Position numbers and translations under genes: made by a program
Notes under the pieces: generated by a model
Seen by the model: only the letters and a program-made list of their open reading frames with translations
Databases searched by the model: none
Told to the model about the DNA's origin: nothing
Source: an uncultured Selenomonas sp.
GTDB taxonomy: Bacteria; Bacillota; Negativicutes; Selenomonadales; Selenomonadaceae
Direction of reading: 5' to 3'
Assembly (NCBI GenBank): GCA_905372355.1
Contig: CAJPOT010000008.1
Span: 1-64,000 of the forward strand
DNA: 64,000 bases
In this document: one piece after another, positions 15,755 to 24,994 of the stretch
Layout of the letters: the number at the start of each line of letters is the position of its first letter
Numbering within the stretch: position 1 is the stretch's first letter

Positions 15755-15858
15755 TCCATTCGTACAAGCTCAACCGACGACGACTAAGAAGCCCCCCCAC
15801 CAATAGAGGGCGGAGGTTCAACCTCGTTCCATTCGTACAGCTTAGCCGACGATGACCA
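15750..15858. repeat. Decayed duplication of the 3' end of the biotin-carrier gene
   Basis: Two copies of an approximately 35-bp segment lie near 15750-15785 and 15829-15858. Both begin TTCCATTCGTACA and continue with similar but diverged bases (about three quarters identical). On the minus strand one encodes the true C-terminus LVIVG-stop and the other encodes LVVVG-stop. Confidence 0.55.
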
Positions 15859-16228
15859 GCGGATCGCCAGCCTTGACGCTCTGACCAGCGGCGACGTTGA
15901 TCGCCTTGACCGTGCCGGCCTGCGTTGCAGCGATTTCGTTCTGCATCTTCATGGCTTCGAGAATCAAGAGGACATCGCCCGAGTTGACCTTCTGGCCCTC
16001 GGAAACGAGGACGTTGACGATCTTGCCCGGCATCGGGGCGTTGACGGAAGCTTCGCCGGCGCCAGCGGAAACAGCTGCCTTGGCAGGAGCGGCAGGAGCA
16101 GCCGGAGCAGCGGCCTTCGGAGCGGCGGGAGCGGCAGCCTTAGGAGCCGGAGTCGCGCCTGCGACCTTCTCTTCCTCGACCTCGACTTCGTAGCTCGTGC
16201 CATTGACCTTGATGTTGAACTTTTTCAT
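15842..16228 (-). CDS. mmdC: Biotin carrier protein of methylmalonyl-CoA decarboxylase (gamma subunit)
   Basis: A 128-residue biotinyl protein. The N-terminal segment ([19 protein letters not shown]) is followed by a flexible Ala/Pro-rich linker (residues ~28-62) and a lipoyl/biotinyl domain with the EAMKMQNEI biotinylation site, in which the lysine is the acceptor. It carries CO2 between the carboxyltransferase and the decarboxylase. ATG 16228 has GGAGG 10 nt upstream, so an in-frame start five codons earlier is not needed. It is the last gene of the operon. Confidence 0.92.
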   Translation of the reverse strand: MKKFNIKVNGTSYEVEVEEEKVAGATPAPKAAAPAAPKAAAPAAPAAPAKAAVSAGAGEASVNAPMPGKIVNVLVSEGQKVNSGDVLLILEAMKMQNEIAATQAGTVKAINVAAGQSVKAGDPLVIVG

Positions 16229-16273
16229 TGTAAATTCCTCCAAGTCTTCAATTTGTTTTCGCTTACGTCTTTC

Positions 16274-16417
16274 TTAATGGATGCTCTGGCGACCCGCCAT
16301 TGCCCATGCGTCGTTGCGCTTGATCTTGACGGCAACGACTTTATTGCCAACCATCATCTGGACGGCTGCAGCGATGACCGCAGCGACCTCAGGTTTGACG
16401 TCTTTTGCGTTTTGCAT
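16274..16417 (-). CDS. mmdE: MmdE-like epsilon subunit of methylmalonyl-CoA decarboxylase
   Basis: A 47-residue protein, MQNAKDVKPEVAAVIAAAVQ then MMVGNKVVAVKIKRNDAWAM and AGRQSIH. Both the sequence and the position (between the carboxyltransferase and the biotin carrier) fit the small epsilon subunit described in Veillonella, which resembles the C-terminus of the delta subunit and stabilises the complex. It has its own GGAGG site before ATG 16417. It is easily missed because of its size. Confidence 0.75.
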   Translation of the reverse strand: MQNAKDVKPEVAAVIAAAVQMMVGNKVVAVKIKRNDAWAMAGRQSIH

Positions 16418-16432
16418 AAGTGAACCTCCCGA

Positions 16433-17962
16433 TTACAACGGAATATTTCCGTGCTTCTTCGCCGGCCCGACTTCGCGCTTCGAGGCGAGAGCGTTCAATG
16501 CCGTGATGACATAGGGGCGCGTCTCCTTCGGCTCGATGACCATGTCGGCGTAGCCGCGCTCCGCCGCCTTGTACGGCGTAGCGAATTCCTCGACGTACTC
16601 CGCCGTCTTCTGATCCTTGTCGGGATCCTTGCGGAAGATGATGTTCGCAGCGCCCGCAGGGCCCATGACGGCGATTTCAGCCGAAGGCCATGCCATGACC
16701 TGGTCTGCACCGAGTTCACGGCAGCACATAGCGATGTAGGAACCGCCGTACGCCTTGCGCGTGATGACCGTGACCTTGGGCACCGTCGCCTCGCTGTAGG
16801 CATAGAGCATCTTCGCACCGTGGCGGATGATGCCCGTGTGCTCCTGGCCGACGCCCGGCAGGAAGCCCGGAACATCGACGAGGTTGACGAGCGGGATGTT
16901 GAACGCATCGCAGAAGCGGATGAAGCGCGCCGCCTTGTCGGAAGCATTGACATCGAGGCAGCCTGCCATGACGTTCGGCTGGTTCGCGATGATGCCAACG
17001 GAGCGACCATCGAAGCGTGCGAAACAGGTGATGATGTTCGTCGCGAAATACTGATGCACTTCGTAGAACTCGCCGTTGTCGACGATGCTGCGGATGACGT
17101 CCTTCATGTTGTACGGCGCGTTCGGGTTGTCGGGAATGACCGTGTTCAAGGACTCGTCCATGCGAGACGGGTCATCGCCTGTCTCAACGATCGGCGCGTC
17201 GTCCATGTTGTTGCTCGGCAGGAAGGAGAGCAGGTAGCGGATCTGCTGGATGCAGTCGTCCTCGTCCTCCGCCGCGAAATGCGCAACGCCCGAGACCGAG
17301 TTGTGCGTCATGGCGCCGCCCAAGGCTTCCGCCGTGACTTCTTCCGCCGTGACGGACTTGATGACGGCAGGACCCGTGATGAACATCTGGCTCGTGTTCT
17401 TGACCATGTAGATGAAATCCGTGATGGCCGGGCTGTAGACAGCGCCGCCCGCGCACGGTCCCATGATAACGGAGATCTGCGGCACGACGCCCGAAGCCGC
17501 CGTGTTGCGGTAGAAGATGCCCGCATAGCCCGAAAGCGCGTCAACGGCTTCCTGGATGCGTGCGCCGCCCGAGTCGTTGATGCCGATGCACGGAGCACCC
17601 ATCTTCATCGAGAGATCCATGACCTTCCAGATCTTGTGCGCGTGCTTCTCGCCCAAGGAGCCGCCCTCGACCGTAAAGTCCTGCGCGAAAGCGTAAACAA
17701 GGCGGCCGTCGACCGTGCCGTAGCCCGTGACGACGCCTTCGCCCGGCAGTTCCTTCTTGTCCTGTCCGAAGTTCGTGCAGCGATGCTTCATGAACATGTC
17801 AAGCTCGACGAAGGTGTTCTCGTCAAAGAGCTTCTCGATGCGCTCGCGAGCCGTCATCTTACCCTTTTCATGCTGCTTGTCGATGCGCTTCTGTCCGCCG
17901 CCCAGTCGGATATGTTCCTTCTTGGCGTGCATGAGGGCGATTTTTTCCTGAACTGTAGCCAT
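16433..17962 (-). CDS. mmdA: Methylmalonyl-CoA decarboxylase alpha subunit (carboxyltransferase)
   Basis: A 509-residue biotin-dependent carboxyltransferase of the PccB/MmdA family. Early motifs are GGGQKRIDKQHEKGKMTARERI and EGGSLGEKHAHKI. The oxyanion-forming glycine pairs sit in NDSGGARIQE and MGPCAGGAVYSPA. It moves the carboxyl group of methylmalonyl-CoA to biotin, giving propionyl-CoA. In the Veillonella-type enzyme a membrane beta subunit then decarboxylates carboxybiotin and exports Na+; that subunit is not in this window. A PccB role is the alternative, but the small epsilon gene favours the decarboxylase. Confidence 0.9.
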   Translation of the reverse strand: MATVQEKIALMHAKKEHIRLGGGQKRIDKQHEKGKMTARERIEKLFDENTFVELDMFMKHRCTNFGQDKKELPGEGVVTGYGTVDGRLVYAFAQDFTVEGGSLGEKHAHKIWKVMDLSMKMGAPCIGINDSGGARIQEAVDALSGYAGIFYRNTAASGVVPQISVIMGPCAGGAVYSPAITDFIYMVKNTSQMFITGPAVIKSVTAEEVTAEALGGAMTHNSVSGVAHFAAEDEDDCIQQIRYLLSFLPSNNMDDAPIVETGDDPSRMDESLNTVIPDNPNAPYNMKDVIRSIVDNGEFYEVHQYFATNIITCFARFDGRSVGIIANQPNVMAGCLDVNASDKAARFIRFCDAFNIPLVNLVDVPGFLPGVGQEHTGIIRHGAKMLYAYSEATVPKVTVITRKAYGGSYIAMCCRELGADQVMAWPSAEIAVMGPAGAANIIFRKDPDKDQKTAEYVEEFATPYKAAERGYADMVIEPKETRPYVITALNALASKREVGPAKKHGNIPL

Positions 17963-18086
17963 ACTCTTCCTCCTCTATGTCGAATCTTTCTCGTATATAG
18001 TACCTTATGAAAGTCCAGGCGGTCAAGCCCGACTCTTTCATTCCCGCTCATCCCAAGCGCACAGGCGCAGGCTATGCGGCAAGGGT

Positions 18087-18509
18087 TCAGCGGTCTTCGT
18101 GCTCACAGATTTCGAGGAGGACGCCGTGCGTGGCTTTCGGATGAATGAAGGCGATCTTCGCGCCGCCCGCACCGTAGCGCGGCTTCTCGTCGATCATCTT
18201 CACGCCCTTCGCCATGAGGTCGGCGATCGCGTTCTCGATGTTGTCTACGCGAAGAGCGATGTGCTGGATGCCGCCTCTGCCGCCGTTCTTCTCGATAAAC
18301 TTCGCGATCGGGCTCGTCGGCTCCGTCGCCGCGAGAAGCTCGATCTCCGAGCCGTTCGGCGTCGGGTTGAAGCTCGTCTCGACCTTCTGCTCGGCAACAA
18401 CTTCCTTGCCCGTGCACGGGATGCCCAGCTGCTCCGTCCAGAACTTGCCAACCTCGTCGAGATCGTTGACAGCAATACCGATGTGGTCTACACCCATAAC
18501 TTTGAACAT
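18087..18509 (-). CDS. mce: Methylmalonyl-CoA epimerase
   Basis: A 140-residue vicinal-oxygen-chelate protein. Metal ligands are visible as the His in VDHIGIAV, the His in GIQHIALRV and the Glu in LLEICE. It interconverts the (R) and (S) forms of methylmalonyl-CoA, linking the B12 mutase (R product) with the decarboxylase (S substrate). It sits between meaB and mmdA in the operon and has a GGAGG start site. Confidence 0.93.
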   Translation of the reverse strand: MFKVMGVDHIGIAVNDLDEVGKFWTEQLGIPCTGKEVVAEQKVETSFNPTPNGSEIELLAATEPTSPIAKFIEKNGGRGGIQHIALRVDNIENAIADLMAKGVKMIDEKPRYGAGGAKIAFIHPKATHGVLLEICEHEDR

Positions 18510-18543
18510 GTGGATTACCTCCTAGATATAGAAAGATCTGCCG

Positions 18544-19482
18544 TCACTTGAGCATGTTTTTCATGATGTCTTGCGTGACGGTGTAGGGATCTGTCCTGCC
18601 TGCCTTGATGTCGGCAACGAACGCGTCGAGCTTGCCCGAATCGACGACCTTGCTCTTGACGTACGAGCCAATATTGCTTTCGAGGATATCGATCATCTCG
18701 TCCTTCGTGCGTTTCGTGCGCCGCTCGGCGAGAATCCCCTTCTCCTCAATGTAGGCGCGGTGCTTGTCGACGGATGCGACAAGTTCCTTGACGCCGATCT
18801 GTTGGTTTGCTATGACCTTGTCGATGGGCGGACGCCAGTCTTTCATCACGCCGTCCAAATCGAGCATCATGTTGATCTCGCGCACGAGCTTGTCCGCGCC
18901 GTCGAGATCTGCCTTGTTGATGGCGAACACGTCGCCGATCTCCAAGACGCCCGCCTTGATGGCCTGGATGTCATCGCCCATGCCGGGAATCAATACGACC
19001 ATCGTCGTATCGGCTGCCCGAACGATGTCGACCTCGGATTGCCCGACGCCGACGGTCTCGACAAAGATAATGTCCTTGCCAAAAGCGTCCATCGCCTTGA
19101 CGGCGTCCGCCGTCTTGTGCGAAAGGCCGCCCAAGCTGCCGCGTGTCCCCATGCTGCGGATGAATACGCCTTCGTCCATCGCCAGACTCGCCATGCGGAT
19201 GCGGTCGCCCAGGATGGCGCCGCCCGAAAACGGGCTGGTCGGGTCGATGGCGATGACGCCGACGGTCTTGCCCTGCTTGCGGTATTCGTTCGCGAGCTTG
19301 TCCGTCAGCGTGCTCTTGCCGGCGCCCGGAGGCCCCGTGATGCCGAGCACATAGGCGTGACCCGTATGCGGGTAGAGCGCCTTCATGATGTCGATGGCAT
19401 TTTCCGCCTCGTTCTCGATCGCCGTGATGGCTCTCGAAAGCGCGAGGCGATTTCCTTGCAGGAGTTCCTTGGCTATGTCCAT
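18544..19482 (-). CDS. meaB: MeaB, GTPase chaperone of methylmalonyl-CoA mutase
   Basis: A 312-residue G3E-family GTPase. It has the P-loop GITGPPGAGKSTLTDKLA, a Walker B-like VETVGVGQSEVDI, and NKAD for guanine recognition. MeaB protects and reloads the B12 cofactor of the mutase. I chose ATG 19482, preceded by AGGTGG at 8 nt, over the GTG four codons earlier. It lies downstream of the mutase genes in the same operon. Confidence 0.92.
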   Translation of the reverse strand: MDIAKELLQGNRLALSRAITAIENEAENAIDIMKALYPHTGHAYVLGITGPPGAGKSTLTDKLANEYRKQGKTVGVIAIDPTSPFSGGAILGDRIRMASLAMDEGVFIRSMGTRGSLGGLSHKTADAVKAMDAFGKDIIFVETVGVGQSEVDIVRAADTTMVVLIPGMGDDIQAIKAGVLEIGDVFAINKADLDGADKLVREINMMLDLDGVMKDWRPPIDKVIANQQIGVKELVASVDKHRAYIEEKGILAERRTKRTKDEMIDILESNIGSYVKSKVVDSGKLDAFVADIKAGRTDPYTVTQDIMKNMLK

Positions 19483-19621
19483 GGAATGCACCACCTATGC
19501 CATTGTTCCGGAAAATCTCGAAAAACACAGAATTGCCCGTTGTTTCCCGAAATTTCGCGCATGATACGGATAAAAGCAAGGCTGGCGGCAGACGAGCTGC
19601 TGCCAGCCCCATATCGAACTC

Positions 19622-20014
19622 TTACTTCTTCACATGCTCGTTGATGAAATCGACGATGTCGCCCGTCGGCGTGCCCGGCGTGAAGACGGCGGCAATGCCC
19701 GCTTCTTTGAGTGCGGGGATGTCCGTCTCAGGAATGACGCCGCCGCCAATGATCAGCGTGTCCTTCATTCCCTTGCTGCGCACAAGCTCGACAACCTTGG
19801 GGAAAAGATGCGGATGAGCGCCCGAGAGGATGCTCATCGCGATGACATCGACGTCTTCCTGCAGAGCTGCTTCCGTAATCTGCTCCGGAGTCTGGCGAAG
19901 ACCTGTGTAAATGACCTCGAATCCTGCATCACGAAGAGCACGCGCGACGACTTTCGCGCCGCGATCATGGCCGTCCAAGCCCGGTTTTGCTACCAATACC
20001 CTGATTTTTGCCAT
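19622..20014 (-). CDS. mcmB: Methylmalonyl-CoA mutase, cobalamin-binding subunit
   Basis: A 130-residue Rossmann-like B12-binding domain. It has the DxHxxG motif ([12 protein letters not shown], His ligand to cobalt) plus the downstream SILSGAH and IIGGGVIP motifs. As a separate subunit it completes the large subunit encoded just upstream, an arrangement typical of two-gene mutases in bacteria and archaea. GGAGG precedes ATG 20014. Confidence 0.94.
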   Translation of the reverse strand: MAKIRVLVAKPGLDGHDRGAKVVARALRDAGFEVIYTGLRQTPEQITEAALQEDVDVIAMSILSGAHPHLFPKVVELVRSKGMKDTLIIGGGVIPETDIPALKEAGIAAVFTPGTPTGDIVDFINEHVKK

Positions 20015-20102
20015 TTGAAATTACCTCCAAGTTCAAGTAGAGAAAGGAATGCAGGGTGCGGCCGCCCGAAAAACGGACGGCTTTCCCCAAAAGCCCTGCG
20101 AA

Positions 20103-21752
20103 TTACAGGGACGTATGAGCCTCGTATTCGCCGAAGACGCTGCGCATGACGCCGCAGATTTCACCGAGCGTCGCATACGTCTTGACAGCCGTGAGGATGT
20201 GCGGCATGAGGTTTTCCTTCTCATCCTCGCACGCCTTCTTGAGGGCTTCGAGCGCGGACTTCACAGCTGCGTTGTCGCGCTTCGCCTTGACCTCGGCGAG
20301 CTTCTTCTTCTGCTTCTCGCCGACGGAGGCGTCGACCTTCAGGAGGTCCTTCGGCGGCTCCTCGTTTTCCTTCTGATACTTGTTGACGCCGACGATGATG
20401 CGAGCGCCGGACTCGACATCCATCTGCCAGGCGTAAGCACTGTCCTGGATTTCCTTCTGGATGTAGCCCTTCTCGATGGCAGCGACAGCGCCGCCCATCT
20501 CGTCGATCTTCTTGATGTACTCCATCGCTTCCTTCTCGATCCGGTTCGTCATGGCCTCTACATAGTAGGAGCCTGCCAGCGGATCGATGACGTCAGCGAG
20601 GCCGCTCTCATGCGCAACGATGTGCTGCGTGTGCAGAGCGATGGAGACGGACTCTTCCGTCGGAAGCGCGAGCGCTTCGTCGCGGGAGTTCGTATGGAGG
20701 GACTGCGTGCCGCCCATGACGGCTGCCGCCGTCTGCAGTGCGACGCGGACGATGTTGTTGTCCGGCTGCTGCGCCGTGAGCATGGAGCCTGCAGTCTGGG
20801 TATGGAAGCGGAGTTTCATGGACTTGTCCTTCTTCGCGCCGAAGCGGTCGCGCATGATCTTCGCCCAGATGCGACGAGATGCACGATACTTCGCGACTTC
20901 TTCGAGCACGTTGTTGTGCGCGTTCCAGAAGAAGGAGAGACGGCCCGCGAAATCGTCGACGTTGAGTCCCGCCTCGATGGCGGCATTGACGTAGGCGATG
21001 CCGTCGGAAATCGTGAACGCGATTTCCTGAGCAGCCGTGGAACCGGCTTCGCGGATATGGTAGCCCGAGATGGAAATGGTGTTCCACTTCGGTACGTTCT
21101 TCGAGCAGTAAGCGAAGATGTTGGTGATGAGGCGCATGGACGGACGCGGCGGGAAGATGTAGGTGCCGCGAGCCGCATACTCCTTGAGGATATCGTTCTG
21201 AATCGTGCCCGTGAGTTTGTCTGCGGGCACACCCTGCTTCTCAGCAACAGCGATGTACATCGCAAGAAGCACGGAAGCCGGGGCGTTGATCGTCATGGAC
21301 GTCGAGACCTTGCCGAGATCAATCTGGTCGAAGAGGGTCTCCATGTCAGCGAGCGAATCGATCGCCACGCCGACCTTGCCGACCTCGCCTTCGGAAATCG
21401 AATCGTCGGAGTCGTAGCCGATCTGCGTCGGCAGATCGAAAGCGCACGAGAGGCCCGACGCGCCTGTCGCGATCAACATGCGGTAGCGCTTGTTGGACTC
21501 TTCGGCCGTGGAGAAGCCGGCGTACATACGCATAGTCCAGAAGCGGCCGCGATACATCGTAGGCTGCACGCCACGCGTGTAGGGGAACTGGCCCGGAACG
21601 CCGAGATCCTCGACGTAGTTCTCGCCCTCGACGTCGAGCGGCGTGTAGAGACCCTGCTCGGGAACGTGCGGGCGAAGCGGGAATTTCGCGGTGGTCTTTT
21701 TCAGGTCAGCCTCGTACTTTTCCAACTCGGCCTGGATTTTCTCATTGCTCAT
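20103..21752 (-). CDS. mcmA: Methylmalonyl-CoA mutase, catalytic subunit
   Basis: A 549-residue TIM-barrel subunit. [21 protein letters not shown] near residues 58-78 is the substrate-binding stretch found in [15 protein letters not shown] and the C-terminal [11 protein letters not shown] segment are also typical. With the B12 subunit it rearranges succinyl-CoA to (R)-methylmalonyl-CoA. Length agrees with N-terminal halves of split mutases. AGGAGG precedes ATG 21752. Confidence 0.94.
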   Translation of the reverse strand: MSNEKIQAELEKYEADLKKTTAKFPLRPHVPEQGLYTPLDVEGENYVEDLGVPGQFPYTRGVQPTMYRGRFWTMRMYAGFSTAEESNKRYRMLIATGASGLSCAFDLPTQIGYDSDDSISEGEVGKVGVAIDSLADMETLFDQIDLGKVSTSMTINAPASVLLAMYIAVAEKQGVPADKLTGTIQNDILKEYAARGTYIFPPRPSMRLITNIFAYCSKNVPKWNTISISGYHIREAGSTAAQEIAFTISDGIAYVNAAIEAGLNVDDFAGRLSFFWNAHNNVLEEVAKYRASRRIWAKIMRDRFGAKKDKSMKLRFHTQTAGSMLTAQQPDNNIVRVALQTAAAVMGGTQSLHTNSRDEALALPTEESVSIALHTQHIVAHESGLADVIDPLAGSYYVEAMTNRIEKEAMEYIKKIDEMGGAVAAIEKGYIQKEIQDSAYAWQMDVESGARIIVGVNKYQKENEEPPKDLLKVDASVGEKQKKKLAEVKAKRDNAAVKSALEALKKACEDEKENLMPHILTAVKTYATLGEICGVMRSVFGEYEAHTSL

Positions 21753-21896
21753 ATTGTTTTCCTCCTGTCAGGGAATGCAAAAAGGGGCGCATCCGCTCGT
21801 CTCCTGCGTGTCTTTGCCGCGGAAGTCCGAGCGGTCTATAGCCGCTTCCTTTTCCCCATTGATTTCCGATCCGTTCAAAAAAATGTTTTCTGCGCC

Positions 21897-23396
21897 TTAT
21901 TTCATGGATTTCGTTTCGATGAACTTCTCATGGAAGGAAAGCGCTTCCTTGATGATGTGCGGCGTATGTGCATGCTTGGTGGCCTCTACGGCTCTGTTGT
22001 AGTAGTCAAGCAGCACCGGCTTGTAGTCGGGATGCACGCAGTTGTTGATGATCTCCAAGGCGCGCGCCCTCGGTGCAAGGCCGCGCAGATCCGCGATGCC
22101 CTGCTCCGTGATGATGACGTCAACGTCGTGCTCCGTGTGATCGATATGCGAGCACATCGGAACGACGGACGAGATCGCGCCGTTCTTCGCAATGGAAGGC
22201 GTGTAGAAGATCGTCAGGAAGGCGTTTCTCGCGAAGTCGCCCGAGCCGCCGATGCCGTTCATCATCTTCGTGCCTGTAACGTGTGTGGAGTTCACGTTGC
22301 CGTAGATGTCGACTTCAAGAGCCGTGTTCATGGCGATGACGCCGAGGCGATGGACAACTTCCGGGCTGTTGGAGATTTCCTGCGGACGCAGCAGCAGGTA
22401 CTTCTTGTACTTCGCGACGTCCTTGTAGAAGCGCTCCATGCCCGCCGGCGAGGGTGAAAATGCCGTGCCCGAGGCGAAGTTCAGCTTGTTTGCGTCGATG
22501 AGGTCGAGCATGCCGTCCTGGATGACCTCGGTGTAGACCGTGAGGTCTTCGAGGTCGGAGTCAACGAAGCCCGCCATGACGGCGTTCGCGACGTTGCCGA
22601 CGCCCGACTGCAGCGGCAAGAGGTTCTTCGGCATGCGGCCCGCCTTGATCTCCGCGTTGAGGAATTCGAGCGTGAACTGCGACATCTTCTTCGAATTCTC
22701 GTCGATCGGCGCGAGGTCACGCGTGTGATCCTTGATGTCGCACGGCACGATGTACTTGATCTTGTCCGGCGTGCACGGGATGAACGGCGTGCCAACGCGG
22801 TCATCCGCCTTCACGATGGGAATCGGCAGACGATTCGGCGGGTCGAGCGGCACGTAGACGTCATGCATGCCCTCAAGCTCCAGCGGCTGCGTCGTGTTGA
22901 CCTCGACGATGACGACATCGGCCTGCTGCACATAAGAGGCAGCGTTGCCGAGCGAAGTCGACGGAATGATGTTGCCCTCTTCTGTGATGGCGACGGCTTC
23001 GACGATGGCGATGTCGAGCTTGCCGAGGTAGCCGACGCGTGCGAGCTGTGCGGACTCACTCAGATGGAGGTCGAGATAGTCGACGGAGCCATTGTTGATC
23101 TCGCCCCTAAGAATGGCGTCCGTCTGGTACGGCAAGCGCCTCTTGATGCCGTGGACGGCGGCAAGCGTGTCGTCAAGCTCCGGGCCGGTCGAAGCGCCCG
23201 TCCAGATGTCAACGGTGAAGGGCTCCTTCTTCATGCGCTCGGCCAGGGCAAGCGGAATTGCCTTCGGATAAGCGGAAGCGGTGAAGCCGCTCATGCCGAT
23301 GCTCATGCCCGGCTTAATGAAGGCCGCCACTTCCTCCGCGCTCACGATCTTCGCCTGCAGGTCTTTGTTGCGTACGCGATCCGAGATGTCAATCAT
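21897..23396 (-). CDS. Acyl-CoA:succinate CoA-transferase (acetyl-CoA hydrolase/transferase family)
   Basis: A 499-residue class I CoA-transferase of the Cat1/Sch family. It has KPGMSIGMSGFTASAYPKAI, IVEVNTTQPLELEGMHDVY, and GIGGSGDFARNAFLTI with the glycine loop. As first gene of the methylmalonyl-CoA operon it most likely moves CoA from propionyl-CoA to succinate, closing the succinate decarboxylation cycle. Acetyl-CoA as donor is possible. AGGATG stands before ATG 23396. Confidence 0.85.
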   Translation of the reverse strand: MIDISDRVRNKDLQAKIVSAEEVAAFIKPGMSIGMSGFTASAYPKAIPLALAERMKKEPFTVDIWTGASTGPELDDTLAAVHGIKRRLPYQTDAILRGEINNGSVDYLDLHLSESAQLARVGYLGKLDIAIVEAVAITEEGNIIPSTSLGNAASYVQQADVVIVEVNTTQPLELEGMHDVYVPLDPPNRLPIPIVKADDRVGTPFIPCTPDKIKYIVPCDIKDHTRDLAPIDENSKKMSQFTLEFLNAEIKAGRMPKNLLPLQSGVGNVANAVMAGFVDSDLEDLTVYTEVIQDGMLDLIDANKLNFASGTAFSPSPAGMERFYKDVAKYKKYLLLRPQEISNSPEVVHRLGVIAMNTALEVDIYGNVNSTHVTGTKMMNGIGGSGDFARNAFLTIFYTPSIAKNGAISSVVPMCSHIDHTEHDVDVIITEQGIADLRGLAPRARALEIINNCVHPDYKPVLLDYYNRAVEATKHAHTPHIIKEALSFHEKFIETKSMK

Positions 23397-23600
23397 TCAA
23401 TACATCCTCCCTCACAAGGCCGTCCGGCCCGTGTAATCTAAGGAAACCGCCGCTTCTCCCGGGAAAGCAGGAAGAGCCGGGCTTCCAGTGATGAACTGCC
23501 GCCGCAGCCGAACTCACCCTCCTCTTCCGTTTCCGCATGATAGCTTCTCGCTATCGCGCGAAAATGGGATAACTGAGGCTTATCGTACTACTATGCGACA
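23397..23600. other. Upstream untranslated region of the methylmalonyl-CoA operon
   Basis: About 200 bp between the promoter elements and the CoA-transferase start. It contains GC-rich stretches and a possible weak hairpin around 23547-23560 (CTCGCTATCGCGCG). I see no gene in it and no riboswitch that I can name. Confidence 0.4.
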
Positions 23601-23646
23601 ATTATATCCTAAGCTAAAGAATACCACTTCGACGCTTTAGCGTCAA
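23601..23646 (-). promoter_or_regulatory. Promoter region of the methylmalonyl-CoA operon
   Basis: Minus-strand TTGACG (23641-23646) and TATTCT (23618-23623) are 17 bp apart. A second TATAAT (23601-23606) lies just downstream. The palindrome GACGCTTTAGCGTC (23631-23644) overlaps the -35 and could be an operator or the end of the preceding transcript. Confidence 0.5.
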
Positions 23647-23647
23647 G

Positions 23648-24994
23648 TCAATTTTCGGACTCTTCGCCGCTATTTTTAGGCGATTCGCCGCCCTCTTTCG
23701 CCCTCTGGCGAAGCTCTCGAAGCTTCTGCCGCTTCCTCGCCGCCAGTTCGTCCATGACGATGGCCTCGTCCTCCTCATTGCCCGCAAACTCTGTGACGGC
23801 GGCGAGCGCCGCAAGAAGCCACAGGAGCATCGACGACGGGATGTTGAAGAGCACGTCGTCCGTGAGGCCGTTCAGCGCGATGGAGAAGAAGGCGAGGCTG
23901 ACCCCCAGCATCAGCCCTTGGCGGAAGCCCTCACTGTCATGCACCTTCGAGAAGAAGGCCAGCCCCATCGTGCCGAAGAAGAACCACAGGAAGGCTACGG
24001 CACCGACGACGCCGATCTCCGCCGCGTAGTTCAGATACATGTTGTGCGCGTGGACGATGAGCACGTCCGCGCCCTGCAGGTAGAAGTCGTATTCGGGGTA
24101 GACCATCCAGTAGGCACCCCAGCCGATGCCGAAGAACGGATGGTCGCCGATCATAGCGAGCGTGCTTTCCCACAGCGCAAGGCGCATTTCCGACGAGGTG
24201 TCGACGCGCGTGAAGACCGACGTCACGCGGTCGAGAAGCGCGGGGTCGAGGAGGAAGAGCGCGCCCGCGACGACGCCGACCGCAAGCAGCACGCGCCCGT
24301 CGCGGAACATACCGTAGAGGATGAAGATCAGGGCGACGACGAGGAACGCCATGCGTGCATACGTCATCGCGAGGCACGCTGCCAGGAGCACGAGCGCCGC
24401 ACCGAGCGCGATGCGCCGTCGTTGATCGCGCATCTTCACGAAAAAGGCGAAGGCGAAGCACATGGCGACGTCGAGATAGCCCGCGAGAATGTTGGGGTTC
24501 TCCCACGTTGAGAAGACGCGCTTCTTGAGCTCGGGGAAGGCATCACCGTCGACCCACTTCATCGTGCTCGTGTCGATGCCGAAGGCGAACTGGTAGAAGC
24601 CGTAGAGCACGACGAGCACGCACGAGAGACCGAGCGCGTAGACGATCTTGCGGATGTCCTGCGACGCCTGGACGTTCTGCCCGATCAGAAGATACGTCAG
24701 AAGGTAGACGCCGACGAGGTTATAATAGTTGTAGAAGCTGAAGCCACGGTCGGGCGAGACAAAGATGGAAACCGCGCCCAAAAGCGCGAAGAGCGCGGCA
24801 GGCACGTCGTAGGGCAGGCGGCGGAAGCGACGGCACTCCTTGTCGACGACGAGGCGCGCGAGCCAGAAGATGACGCCGAGGAGCAGAGCCGCCGTCGCCA
24901 GGGGCGGCGAGAGCGCAATGAGGAAGGCTTCGAGCAAGATGGCATAGTAGATGCCGCCCGCAAGATAATCCGACAGGCTGTCCTTAGCCGTCAT
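23648..24994 (-). CDS. O-antigen ligase/polymerase family membrane protein
   Basis: A 448-residue polytopic protein with about 10-12 predicted transmembrane helices and a large periplasmic loop. The loop contains GIGWGAYWMVYPEYDFYLQG and VHAHNMYLNYAAEIG. The HNxYL motif is characteristic of the Wzy_C/WaaL family, which links or polymerises O-antigen at the outer face of the inner membrane. The C-terminal ~45 residues are charged and cytoplasmic. Ligase and polymerase cannot be told apart from sequence alone. Its start overlaps the folC end by 11 bp. Confidence 0.8.
   Translation of the reverse strand: MTAKDSLSDYLAGGIYYAILLEAFLIALSPPLATAALLLGVIFWLARLVVDKECRRFRRLPYDVPAALFALLGAVSIFVSPDRGFSFYNYYNLVGVYLLTYLLIGQNVQASQDIRKIVYALGLSCVLVVLYGFYQFAFGIDTSTMKWVDGDAFPELKKRVFSTWENPNILAGYLDVAMCFAFAFFVKMRDQRRRIALGAALVLLAACLAMTYARMAFLVVALIFILYGMFRDGRVLLAVGVVAGALFLLDPALLDRVTSVFTRVDTSSEMRLALWESTLAMIGDHPFFGIGWGAYWMVYPEYDFYLQGADVLIVHAHNMYLNYAAEIGVVGAVAFLWFFFGTMGLAFFSKVHDSEGFRQGLMLGVSLAFFSIALNGLTDDVLFNIPSSMLLWLLAALAAVTEFAGNEEDEAIVMDELAARKRQKLRELRQRAKEGGESPKNSGEESEN

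Noticed and set aside
16433-17962. Propionyl-CoA carboxylase beta subunit as the name for this gene
   Set aside because: No biotin carboxylase gene is in the operon, and the adjacent MmdE-like gene favours the decarboxylase, though the two families cannot be fully separated by sequence.
20049-22457. An 802-residue plus-strand frame opposite mcmA and the CoA-transferase
   Set aside because: A shadow of the strong codon bias of the genes on the minus strand. It has no domain and no start site.
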